Source of the DNA: Streptomyces sp. SAI-135
GTDB taxonomy: Bacteria > Actinomycetota > Actinomycetes > Streptomycetales > Streptomycetaceae
Assembly: GCF_029893805.1 (NCBI RefSeq)
Contig: NZ_JARXYP010000002.1
Span: forward strand, 6,014,001 to 6,078,000
Reading direction: 5' to 3'
DNA length: 64,000 bases
Both the position numbers and the translations under genes were made by a program. Below the pieces are notes generated by a model that searched no databases, was not told the origin of the DNA, and saw only the letters and a program-made list of their open reading frames with translations. How positions within the stretch are numbered: position 1 is the stretch's first letter; every line of letters begins with the position of its first letter. Below, one piece after another: positions 34,208-42,292 of this stretch.

Positions 34208-35188
34208 GTGAGGATCTTCGGCAAGGGACGGCACCGGCCCTCCGCCTCCTGGCGGCAGGCCACGGACCGCGCGTTCACGCTGATCGGCGACGGTCGGTAC
34301 GAGGACGCGGGCGCGCTGCTGACACGTGCCGCGGACCTGGAGCCGTGGCTGTCCGAGTCCTGGTTCAACCTCGCCCTGCTGCACAAGTTCCGGCACGACT
34401 GGGAGCAGGCGCGGGCCGCGGGACTGCGTGCCGTGGCACTGCTCGACCGGGAGGCCGGGGCCCCCGACTGGTGGAACGTCGGCATCGCCGCGACCGCGCT
34501 CCAGGACTGGCCGCTGGCCCGGCGGGCCTGGCAGGCCTACGGGCTGCGGGTGGCGGGGGGCGCCACGGCTTCCGGTGAACCGCTCGGGATGGACCTCGGC
34601 AGCGCGGCCGTACGGCTGTCTCCCGAGGGCGAGGCCGAGGTGGTCTGGGGGCGGCGGCTGGACCCCGCCCGCATCGAGGTGCTGTCCATCCCGCTGCCGT
34701 CCTCGGGGCGGCGCTGGGGCGAGGTCGTGCTGCACGACGGGGTGCCGCACGGAGAGCGGACGACCGCGTCGGGCCACGCCTACCCCGTCTTCGACGAGAT
34801 CGAGCTGTGGGCGCCCTCGCCGGTGCCGACGTGGGTGGTGCTGCTGGAGGCCGCCACCGAGGCCGACCGGGACGCGCTGGAGCAGCTGGCCGCCGACGCC
34901 GGGTTCGCGGCGGAGGACTGGTCCTCCTCGGTGCGGCTGCTGTGCCGGATGTGTTCCGAGTCGCGGATGCCGTCCGACGAGGGCGACGGGGAGCATCTCG
35001 ACCCGCACGATCACAGTGAGCCGGGGCACCCCGGGCCGCTGGGGCACCGTACGGACGGGCAGCTGTGGGTGCCGGAGCGGGAGTGCGGGGTGGCCGCGCC
35101 GGCTTCGCTGGTTCGGGGGTTGTTGGACGGGTGGGTTGCGGACAGTCCGGATTCTCGTGATTGGCGGGACTTGGAAGAGGTCTGCTAG
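34208..35188 (+). CDS. TPR-repeat protein
   Basis: A 326-residue cytosolic protein from GTG 34208. The first 115 residues form TPR-like helices (AFTLIGDGRYEDAGALLTRA, SWFNLALLHKFRHDWEQARA, WWNVGIAATALQDWPLARRA). The remainder is a mixed domain with VVWGRRLDPARIEVLSIPLP and the cysteine-containing LLCRMCSESRMP, which may bind metal. Conserved in streptomycetes without a known function. It lies between the HD genes and def. Confidence 0.75.
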   Translation: MRIFGKGRHRPSASWRQATDRAFTLIGDGRYEDAGALLTRAADLEPWLSESWFNLALLHKFRHDWEQARAAGLRAVALLDREAGAPDWWNVGIAATALQDWPLARRAWQAYGLRVAGGATASGEPLGMDLGSAAVRLSPEGEAEVVWGRRLDPARIEVLSIPLPSSGRRWGEVVLHDGVPHGERTTASGHAYPVFDEIELWAPSPVPTWVVLLEAATEADRDALEQLAADAGFAAEDWSSSVRLLCRMCSESRMPSDEGDGEHLDPHDHSEPGHPGPLGHRTDGQLWVPERECGVAAPASLVRGLLDGWVADSPDSRDWRDLEEVC

Positions 35189-35200
35189 GTCGTTGGCCGG

Positions 35201-35244
35201 GTGCGGGCCCGGTGGGGGCTTGGCGCGCAGTTCCCCGCGCCCCC
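35201..35244 (+). repeat. Dispersed intergenic repeat, copy 3
   Basis: CGCGCAGTTCCCCGCGCCCC preceded by a GGGCCCGGTGGGGGCT arm. It sits in the 136-base gap between the TPR gene and def, just after the TPR stop. Confidence 0.7.
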
Positions 35245-35324
35245 AAAAGCAAAAAGCAAGCTCCCCGTACCCTGTATGCGCAGCTACCCCCTGTTCTTGT
35301 TTTGAGGAAGGCGATCCGTAGGTC

Positions 35325-35975
35325 ATGGCCCAGCAGGACACCGATCAGCAGCACGCGGGTGTGCTCCCCGTCGACGACGAGGGGTTCGTCATCGACACCG
35401 AGGAGACCGAGGAGCGGGAGAACGCCTGGCGTGAGCGCGGCACCTCGCGGCCCATCACCGTCGTCGGGAACCCCGTGCTGCACAAGGAGTGCAAGGACGT
35501 CACCGAGTTCGGTGAGGAGCTCGACCAGCTGGTCGCGGACATGTTCGCCAGCCAGCGCACCGCCGAGGGCGTCGGCCTCGCCGCCAACCAGATCGGCGTC
35601 GACCTCAAGGTCTTCGTGTACGACTGCCAGGACGACGAGGGCCGGCGGCACGTGGGTGTCGTCTGCAACCCGAAGCTCGTGGACCTGCCCGCCGACCGGC
35701 GCCGGCTCGACGACAGCAACGAGGGCTGCCTGTCCGTGCCCACCGCGTACGCCCCGCTCGCCCGCCCCGACTACGCCGAGGTCACCGGGCAGGACGAGAA
35801 GGGCAACCCGATCAAGGTCCGCGGCACCGGCTACTTCGCCCGGTGTCTGCAGCACGAGACCGACCACCTCTACGGCTACCTCTACATCGACCGGCTCTCC
35901 AAGCGCGAACGCAAGGACGCGCTGCGGCAGATGGCCGAGAACGAGCCCCGTTACCCCGTGGTCGCCAACGACTGA
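35325..35975 (+). CDS. def: Peptide deformylase
   Basis: A 216-residue enzyme removing the N-formyl group from nascent proteins. The three family motifs are present: GVGLAANQIGV, EGCLSVP (cysteine metal ligand) and QHETDHL (two histidine ligands and catalytic Glu). The N-terminal 35 residues are acidic and not conserved outside actinobacteria. Complete. Followed by a 13-bp terminator hairpin. Streptomycetes often have several deformylase genes; this one has the long actinobacterial N-terminus. Confidence 0.93.
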   Translation: MAQQDTDQQHAGVLPVDDEGFVIDTEETEERENAWRERGTSRPITVVGNPVLHKECKDVTEFGEELDQLVADMFASQRTAEGVGLAANQIGVDLKVFVYDCQDDEGRRHVGVVCNPKLVDLPADRRRLDDSNEGCLSVPTAYAPLARPDYAEVTGQDEKGNPIKVRGTGYFARCLQHETDHLYGYLYIDRLSKRERKDALRQMAENEPRYPVVAND

Positions 35976-35997
35976 CGTCCCTCGGTCCCCGCCCGCA

Positions 35998-36036
35998 CGG
36001 CGCCTGTTCAGGAACCACTCCCCGAACAGGCGCCGT
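35998..36036 (+). terminator. Terminator after def
   Basis: ACGGCGCCTGTTC (35998-36010) pairs perfectly with GAACAGGCGCCGT (36024-36036), a 13-bp stem with a 13-base loop. Confidence 0.8.
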
Positions 36037-36256
36037 TCGCATGTGCGTCGCACGTTCGATCGGATGCGCTCACATAGTGATCCGGTTCAGGTCACACATG
36101 GGGAGAATCGCGACATCGCAGGGTAGTGAATGAAGCAAATCCGTTCCCAGAATGGTCAGTTGTGGTGCTGAATGGGAAGTGCGGGGATACGCAACGGCGC
36201 ACGCCAGGTTCGGCGGCAAGGGCGTGCGCCAACTGGCGGCTGGAAGGGGTTTGTTC

Positions 36257-37342
36257 GTGCCTGCTTTCCCACACAGCACCACATCGACGCCGACGGCGAT
36301 CGCGGTTCCACCGTCGCTCTCTCTCCCGGTGATCGAGGCAGCGTTTCCCAGGCAACTGCACCCGTATTGGCCCAGGCTCCAGGAGAAGACCCGTACCTGG
36401 CTTCTGGAAAAGCGGCTCATGCCGGCGGCCAAGGTTGCGGAATATGCCGACGGACTGTGCTACACGGACCTCATGGCGGGGTACTACCTCGGCGCACCCG
36501 ACGAGGTCCTCCAGGCGATAGCGGACTACAGCGCGTGGTTCTTCGTCTGGGACGACCGGCACGACCGGGACATCGTCCACCACCGTCCGGGCGCGTGGCG
36601 GCGGCTGAGGTTCCGGTTGCACGCGGCGCTGGACTCCCCGCGGGAGCATCTGCACCACGAGGATCCGCTGGTCGCCGCGTTCGCCGACTGCATGGTGCGG
36701 CTGTACTCGTTCCTGCCGCAGACCTGGAACACCCGGTTCGCCGGGCACTTCCACGACGTGATCGAAGCCTACGACCGGGAATTCCGCAATCGCACCCGGG
36801 GAACCATTCCCACGGTCGAGGAATACCTGGCACTGCGCCGACTCACCTTCGCGCACTGGATCTGGACGGACCTCCTGGAGCTCAGCGCGGGGTGTGAACT
36901 CCCGGACAGGATAAGGAAAAACCCGGCGTACGGGCGGGCGGCCCTGCTGAGCCAGGAATTCGCCGCCTGGTACAACGACCTCTGTTCGCTGCCCAAGGAA
37001 ATCGCGGGCGATGAGGTCCACAATCTCGGCATCAGTCTCATCAAACACCAGGGGCTGACCCTCGAAGAGGCGATCCGGGAAATGCGAAGGCTCATCGAGA
37101 AATGCGTGGACGCATTCCTCGTGGCCGAGTCCGACGCTTACCGTCTCGCCGACGGCCTCGACGACGGCACCGTGCGCGGAAAGGAACTTAAGGCCGCCGT
37201 CCGGGCCTGTGTCCGCAATATGCGCAACTGGTTCAGCACCGTCTACTGGTTCCACCACGAGTCCGGCCGTTACATGGTCGACAGCTGGGACGACCGGTCC
37301 ACGCCCCCGTACGTCAACAACGAAGCGGCAGGTGAGAAATGA
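36257..37342 (+). CDS. eizA: Epi-isozizaene synthase (sesquiterpene cyclase)
   Basis: Starting at GTG 36257, with GGAAGGGG seven bases upstream, the protein is 361 residues, the same length as S. coelicolor EizA. The magnesium motifs are D99DRHD in FFVWDDRHDRD and the NSE-type triad in YNDLCSLPKE. The C-terminal RYMVDSWDDRSTPPYVNNEAAGEK matches my recollection of EizA closely. The reaction is cyclisation of farnesyl diphosphate to (+)-epi-isozizaene. The upstream 220 bases hold the promoter, without an operator I recognise. Its stop overlaps the P450 start (ATGA). Confidence 0.93.
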   Translation: MPAFPHSTTSTPTAIAVPPSLSLPVIEAAFPRQLHPYWPRLQEKTRTWLLEKRLMPAAKVAEYADGLCYTDLMAGYYLGAPDEVLQAIADYSAWFFVWDDRHDRDIVHHRPGAWRRLRFRLHAALDSPREHLHHEDPLVAAFADCMVRLYSFLPQTWNTRFAGHFHDVIEAYDREFRNRTRGTIPTVEEYLALRRLTFAHWIWTDLLELSAGCELPDRIRKNPAYGRAALLSQEFAAWYNDLCSLPKEIAGDEVHNLGISLIKHQGLTLEEAIREMRRLIEKCVDAFLVAESDAYRLADGLDDGTVRGKELKAAVRACVRNMRNWFSTVYWFHHESGRYMVDSWDDRSTPPYVNNEAAGEK

Positions 37343-38709
37343 CCGTCGAATCCGTGAAAACCGAAGCCGCGGTGGCTCCCGGGTCGGGTGAGCCGCCGCT
37401 CGCCGGCGGGGGCGTCCCCCTCCTCGGCCACGGCCTGCGTCTGGCCCGTGATCCGCTCAGCTTCCTGTCCGGGCTGCGGCGGCACGGCGATGTCGTCCGC
37501 CTCCGGCTCGGCCCCAAGACGGTGTACGCGCCCACCACCCCGGAACTGACCGGAGCCGTGGCCCTCAACCCCGACTTCATCATCGCCGGGCCGCTGTGGG
37601 AGTCCCTGGAGGGGCTGGTCGGCAAGGAGGGCGTGGCCACCGCGAACGGCCCGCAGCACCGGCGTCAACGGCGCACCATCCAGCCAGCGTTCCGGCTCGA
37701 CGCGATACCCGCGTACGGGCCGGTGATGGAGGAGGAGGCGCAGGCGCTGGCCGAGCGCTGGCAGCCCGGCGAGACGGTCGACGCCACCCTGGAGTCCTTC
37801 CGGGTGGCCGTGCGCATCGCGGCGCGCTGCCTGCTGCGCGGCGACTACATGGACGAGCGTGCCGAGCGGCTGTGCGTCGCGCTCACGACCGTCTTCCGGG
37901 GGATGTACCGGCGGATGGTGATACCCGCGGGGCCGCTGTACAAGCTGCCGCTGCCGGCCAACCTCGCATTCAACCGCGCGTTGGCCGATCTGCATCTCGT
38001 GGTCGACGAGATCGTCGCCGAACGACGGGCATCCGGTCAAAAGCCGGACGATTTGCTGACGGCATTGCTGGCGGCGAAGGACGCGAATGGCGACCCCATC
38101 GGGGAACAGGAGATCCACGACCAGGTCGTCGCGATACTCACCCCGGGCGGCGAAACCGTCGCGTCCACGATCATGTGGCTGCTTCAGGTGCTCGCCGAAC
38201 ATCCGGAACACGCGGACAAGGTGTGCGCGGAAGTCGAATCGGTCACCGGTGGCCGTCCTGTGGCATTCGAGGACGTACGGTCACTCAGGTACACGAACTA
38301 TGTGGTGGTCGAGACCATGCGTTTGTGGCCCGCGGTATGGATATTGACGCGACGGGCGGTACGGGACACCGAACTCGGTGGCTATCGCATTCCGGCCGGA
38401 TCCGACATCGTCTACAGTCCGTACGCCATCCAGCGCGATGCGAAGTCCTTCGACGACAGCGCGGTGTTCGACCCGCTGCGCTGGAGTCCCGAGCGGGCCA
38501 AGTCGGTTCCGAAACACGCCATGAGCCCGTTCAGCACCGGCAACCGGAAGTGCCCGAGCGACCACTTCTCGATGGCCCAGCTGACGCTGCTCACGGCGGC
38601 GCTGGCCCGGAAGTACCGCTTCGAGCAGGTGGCCGGCTCCGACGACACCCCCCGGCCGGGCATCACCCTGCGGCCGAACCGGCTCCTGGTGAGGCCCATG
38701 CTCCGGTGA
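37339..38709 (+). CDS. cyp170A1: Cytochrome P450 CYP170A (albaflavenone synthase)
   Basis: A 456-residue P450. The oxygen-binding I-helix region is LTPGGETVAST, the K-helix ExxR is VVETMRLWP and the heme ligand lies in FSTGNRKCPSDHF; the residue after the cysteine is Pro rather than the usual variable-Gly pair. CYP170A1 oxidises epi-isozizaene in two steps to albaflavenone and also has a reported second, farnesene-synthase active site; KPDDLLTALL is in the right part of the chain. No ferredoxin gene is adjacent. Coupled to eizA by ATGA. Confidence 0.9.
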   Translation: MTVESVKTEAAVAPGSGEPPLAGGGVPLLGHGLRLARDPLSFLSGLRRHGDVVRLRLGPKTVYAPTTPELTGAVALNPDFIIAGPLWESLEGLVGKEGVATANGPQHRRQRRTIQPAFRLDAIPAYGPVMEEEAQALAERWQPGETVDATLESFRVAVRIAARCLLRGDYMDERAERLCVALTTVFRGMYRRMVIPAGPLYKLPLPANLAFNRALADLHLVVDEIVAERRASGQKPDDLLTALLAAKDANGDPIGEQEIHDQVVAILTPGGETVASTIMWLLQVLAEHPEHADKVCAEVESVTGGRPVAFEDVRSLRYTNYVVVETMRLWPAVWILTRRAVRDTELGGYRIPAGSDIVYSPYAIQRDAKSFDDSAVFDPLRWSPERAKSVPKHAMSPFSTGNRKCPSDHFSMAQLTLLTAALARKYRFEQVAGSDDTPRPGITLRPNRLLVRPMLR

Positions 38710-38713
38710 CGGG

Positions 38714-39679
38714 TCAGGCGGCCGCCTCCGGGCCCTGGAAAGTGCGCCGGTAGGCGTTCGGAGTGGTGCCGACCGCCCGCAGGAACTGGTGGCGCAGCGC
38801 GGCCGCGGTGCCGAACCCCGTTCGGCCCGCGATCGCGTCCACCGTCTCGTCCGTCGCCTCCAGCAGCCGCTGGGCCAGCAGGACGCGCTGGCGCAGGATC
38901 CAGCGGTAGGGGGTCGTCCCCGTCTCCTGCTGGAAGCGGCGGGCGAAGGTCCGCGGGGACATCAGCGCGCGCTCGGCGAGCTGCTCGACGGTGACGTCCT
39001 CGTCGAGGTGCCGCTCCATCCACACCAGCACCTCGCCCACGGTGTCGCACTTCGACGCGGGCAGCGGCCGCTCGATGTACTGGGCCTGTCCGCCGTCCCG
39101 GTGCGGGGGTACGACCATCCGGCGGGCGATCTTGTTGGCGACCTCGGGGCCCTGCTCCTTGCGCACGATGTGCAGACAGGCGTCGATGCCGGCGGCGGTG
39201 CCCGCGGAGGTGATCACCGGGTCCGCGTCGACGTAGAGGACGTCCGGCTCGACGGTCAGCCGGGGATACGCCCGGGTCAGCTCGTCCACGTGCTTCCAGT
39301 GCACGGCCGAGCGGCGGCCGTCGAGCAGTCCGGCGGCGGCCAGCACGAAGACGCCGGAGCAGACGCTGAGCACCCGGGCGCCGCGCTCGACCCCGCGCCG
39401 CAGGGCCGCCAGCAGCTCGGGCGGGAACTCCCGTGTCTCGTAGTGGGCACCGGCCGGAACCGCGATCAGGTCGGCCGACTCCAGCCGCTCCAGACCGTGC
39501 TCGACGTGCAGGGAGAAGCCCGAGCGCGAGGTGAGGGTGGGCCCCTCGGCCGAGGCGACCGCGAAGTCGTACACGGGCAGCCCGTCGTCGCTGCGGTCGG
39601 TCCCGAACACCTCGCAGACGACACCGAGTTCGAAGGGGTTCACGCCGTCCAGGACGACGGCGGCCACGTTCGTCAGCAT
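38714..39679 (-). CDS. GlxA/AraC-family transcriptional regulator (possible NrdS)
   Basis: A 321-residue protein. Residues 1-185 are a DJ-1/PfpI-like domain with VCSGVFVLAAAGLLDGRRSAVHW, where the cysteine elbow is conserved. Residues about 210-315 are an AraC-type double helix-turn-helix (VTVEQLAERALMSPRTFARRFQQETG and DAIAGRTGFGTAAALRHQF). In S. coelicolor an AraC-like gene, nrdS, follows nrdAB and precedes the P450; here this gene occupies the same relative place but three genes intervene. Convergent with cyp170A1, 4 bases from its stop. Confidence 0.88.
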   Translation of the reverse strand: MLTNVAAVVLDGVNPFELGVVCEVFGTDRSDDGLPVYDFAVASAEGPTLTSRSGFSLHVEHGLERLESADLIAVPAGAHYETREFPPELLAALRRGVERGARVLSVCSGVFVLAAAGLLDGRRSAVHWKHVDELTRAYPRLTVEPDVLYVDADPVITSAGTAAGIDACLHIVRKEQGPEVANKIARRMVVPPHRDGGQAQYIERPLPASKCDTVGEVLVWMERHLDEDVTVEQLAERALMSPRTFARRFQQETGTTPYRWILRQRVLLAQRLLEATDETVDAIAGRTGFGTAAALRHQFLRAVGTTPNAYRRTFQGPEAAA

Positions 39680-39804
39680 GCTGCCAGTGTGCCCCAAGGC
39701 TGGCAGTAAATCGAGGGTGTGCGGCAGTCCTGCCACTGTTTGTAAGGAGTCTGCGGCGCGACAGTAGTGACATGACTTCAGCGCAGACAGAAGGACTGAT
39801 CGCC

Positions 39805-39942
39805 ATGCTGACTGTTTTCGCCATCTTCGTCCTCCTGATCCTCCCGTCGGTGATCGGAATCGTCCACGACAAGCGCGTCGACCGACAGATCAGGAAGGCG
39901 CGCGAGTACCGGACCGCCCACGGGGTCACCCGGACGGTCTAG
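39805..39942 (+). CDS. Small membrane protein (45 aa)
   Basis: ATG 39805 with AAGGA at 39791-39795. The product is a single helix (MLTVFAIFVLLILPSVIGIV) plus a basic tail HDKRVDRQIRKAREYR. An in-frame ATG at 39772 would add 11 residues. It is divergent from the GlxA/AraC gene. Similar short membrane proteins occur in streptomycetes, but I know no function. Confidence 0.62.
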   Translation: MLTVFAIFVLLILPSVIGIVHDKRVDRQIRKAREYRTAHGVTRTV

Positions 39943-39968
39943 TCTCTCCTGATCAACAGGGGAGGAAC

Positions 39969-40745
39969 ATGAGACACAGACTGTGGGCCGTGGCAGGCGG
40001 GGCGGCAGCCCTGGCCCTGCTCACGGCCACCGGGGCCCATGCCGAGGGCGAGGGCGACATCAGGGTCACCAAGACCGTGGTCAACAAGGGCGGCAACGTC
40101 ATCATCGGTACGGCGAAGACCGTCAGGTACCCGATCGCGATCACCGTCAAGGACGACTCGGGCGTCAAGAAGATCACCGATCTCAGCACGTTCAACAGGT
40201 CCAACGGCTACGGCTTCATCACCTGGGACGGCGACTCGTCCTGTGTACGGAGGAGCGCGACCACCTCTGTGTGTACGGGCACGATGACGGTCGACCCCGG
40301 CTGGATCGCCGACAGCGACGACATCGACAGCAACAAGGTCGCCGGTGTCTGGCAGGTCAACGCCACCGTCAAGGCGAACGACGGCGACTACTGGATCTCG
40401 GACCACATCGCCGAGTACAAGGTCAAGCGGGCCGCACAGCTCACCACGGACGCGGCCCCCGAACCCGTCGCCAAGGGTGACCGGCTCACCGTCAAGGGCA
40501 AGCTCTCCCGGGCCAACTGGGAGGACCTGAAGTACCACGGCTACCCGGGCCAGTCGGTCAGGCTTCAGTTCCGCGCGACCGGTGCCGCCCACTACAGCAC
40601 GGTCAAGACCGTGACGACGGACAACGTGGGCCGGCTCAGCACCAAGGTGACCGCCACGGCGGCGGGCAGCTGGCGCTGGTACTTCCCCGGCACCACGACG
40701 ACCTCGCTGAAGGTGTCCGCCGGGGACGCGGTCGCACTCAGGTGA
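39969..40745 (+). CDS. Secreted hypothetical protein
   Basis: A 258-residue protein with a clear signal peptide (basic MRHR, hydrophobic LWAVAGGAAALALLTATG, cleavage after AHA at residue 25). The mature part is beta-rich: KTVRYPIAITVKDDSGVKKITDL, then a second segment KGDRLTVKGKLSRANWEDL and RLSTKVTATAAGSWRWYFPG. This looks like two immunoglobulin-like domains, as in calcium-binding or cell-surface proteins. Two cysteines (SSCVRR and SVCTG) may form a disulfide. GGGGAGGA precedes the start. Its 3' end overlaps the convergent lipoprotein gene by 8 bases. Confidence 0.75.
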   Translation: MRHRLWAVAGGAAALALLTATGAHAEGEGDIRVTKTVVNKGGNVIIGTAKTVRYPIAITVKDDSGVKKITDLSTFNRSNGYGFITWDGDSSCVRRSATTSVCTGTMTVDPGWIADSDDIDSNKVAGVWQVNATVKANDGDYWISDHIAEYKVKRAAQLTTDAAPEPVAKGDRLTVKGKLSRANWEDLKYHGYPGQSVRLQFRATGAAHYSTVKTVTTDNVGRLSTKVTATAAGSWRWYFPGTTTTSLKVSAGDAVALR

Positions 40746-41208
40746 CCTCCACGGTGACCCACCACTCCTGAATGCCCTTGCAGGAGACCTTGCCGGTCTC
40801 GGTGGCGCACAGGGGGCGGGAGGAACTCAGGCGTACCGTGCCCGCCGAGACCGCCTTGTACGCGGCGCTCGCGTCACCGGGCAGCAGCACGATGCCGCTG
40901 TTGGTCGCCTCGAGGCCGCTGCCCTTGACGCCGACCGGCTGCCACGGACGGTCCTTGGTCCCGTCCAGGGAGATCCGGACCGTGTCACCGACAGCCAGGC
41001 ACACGGTGTCGCCGCTGTCGGTGGCGTCGAGGTCGCCCGTGACCGTCGTGCACGAGGACGACGGGGACGCGGACGCGGAGGGGGGCGGCGACGGCGACGC
41101 GGAGTCGCTGCCGCCGCCCCCTTCGCTGCCGGCCTCGGTCCCGCACCCCGCGAGCAGCAGGGTCAGTGCCGCGAGGGCGAGGGCGGTGCGGTGGGTCGTA
41201 GGGCGCAT
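40738..41208 (-). CDS. Putative lipoprotein
   Basis: A 156-residue protein with a lipobox LLLAGC (Cys22), then a Ser/Pro/Ala-rich linker, then a beta-rich domain around GDTVCLAVGDTVRISLDGTKDRPWQPV with four cysteines. The frame is open for another 100 codons upstream (to 41508), but that part overlaps the nrdB tail and is not protein-like. The ATG at 41208 is preceded by GGAGGCC. Conserved function unknown. It lies 71 bases downstream of nrdB in the same orientation, so it could be read from the nrdAB transcript. Confidence 0.75.
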   Translation of the reverse strand: MRPTTHRTALALAALTLLLAGCGTEAGSEGGGGSDSASPSPPPSASASPSSSCTTVTGDLDATDSGDTVCLAVGDTVRISLDGTKDRPWQPVGVKGSGLEATNSGIVLLPGDASAAYKAVSAGTVRLSSSRPLCATETGKVSCKGIQEWWVTVEVT

Positions 41209-41279
41209 GGGGGTGGCCTCCTCGCTGATGAGACGTGCCACCCGCGTACCCGGATCCACCCGCTTGTGAAGCGAACCCG

Positions 41280-42292
41280 TCAGAAGTCCTCGTCCAGGTC
41301 GACCGTGCCCTCCACGGCGACCTGGTACGCGGACGGCCGCCGCTCGAAGAAGTTCGTCAGTTCCTGGACGCCCTGGAGCTCCATGAAGGAGAAGGGGTTC
41401 TCGGAGCCGTACACCGGGGCGAACCCGAGGCGCGTCAGGCGCTGGTCGGCGACGCATTCCAGGTACTGCCGCATCGAGTCGGTGTTCATGCCCGGCGCAG
41501 ACCGTCACCGCACAGGTCGCGGCCGAACTGCAGCTCCGCCTCCACCGCCTCCCGCATCATGTCCGTGACCTGCTGCTGGAGTTGGTCGTCGAAGAGCTCC
41601 GGCTCCTCCTTGCGGACGGTGTCGACCACGTCGAAGGCGAAGGACATGTGCATGGTCTCGTCGCGGAACACCCAGTTGGTGCCGGTGGCGAGGCCGTGCA
41701 GCAGGCCCCGGCTGCGGAACCAGTAGACGTAGGCGAAGGCGCCGTAGAAGAACAGGCCCTCGATGCACGCGGCGAAGCAGATGAGGTTGAGGAGGAAGCG
41801 GCGGCGGTCCGCCCGGGACTCCAGACGGTCCAGCTTCTCGACCTCGTTGATCCACTTGAAGCAGAACTCCGCCTTCTCGCGGATGGACGGGATGTTCTCG
41901 ACCGCCGCGAAGGCCGCCGTCCGGTCCTCCGGGTCGGGGAGGTAGGTGTCGAGAAGCGTCAGGTAGAACTGGACGTGGACCGCTTCCTCGAAGAGCTGGC
42001 GGCTCAAGTACAGGCGCGCCTCCGGGGAGTTGATGTGCTTGTACAGGGTCAGCACCAGGTTGTTCGCCACGATCGAGTCGCCCGTCGCGAAGAACGCCAC
42101 CAGGCGGCCGATCAGGTGCTGCTCCTCCGGCGTCAGCTTCGCCAGGTCGGCGACGTCCGAGTGGAGGTCGACCTCCTCGACGGTCCAGGTGTTCTTGATG
42201 GCGTCCCGGTAGCGCTCGTAGAAGTCCGGGTAGCGCATCGGCCGGAGCGTCAGCTCGAAGCCGGGGTCGAGCAGGTTCTGGGTGGTGGACAT
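41280..42292 (-). pseudogene. nrdB: Ribonucleotide reductase beta subunit NrdB, apparent frameshift near 41495
   Basis: The radical-generating subunit of class Ia RNR. The start ATG 42292 overlaps the nrdA stop (TGATG). Di-iron ligand motifs: ATGDSIVANN, RQLFEEAVHVQFY and RDETMHMSFAFD, with the tyrosyl-radical region near FEEAVH. The frame stays intact to CGDGL, then reads RRA and stops at 41486. The conserved C-terminus (MNTDSMRQYLECVADQRL to VDLDEDF, which binds NrdA) is in another frame at 41489-41280. A duplicated GC in GGCGC (41494-41498) accounts for it; removing two bases restores GLPGMNTDSM. Real mutation or error cannot be told apart here. Confidence 0.88.

Noticed and set aside
34201..34226. 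Sigma-R promoter before the TPR gene
   Set aside because: GGGAAT is present, but the downstream GTT at 18 bases is missing and the motif overlaps the start codon.
36152..36256. Longer start for eizA
   Set aside because: Start at 36257 has a good ribosome-binding site and gives exactly 361 residues, the known family length.
41209..41508. Extended lipoprotein frame into nrdB
   Set aside because: It removes the signal peptide and lipobox from the N-terminus and overlaps the conserved NrdB tail.
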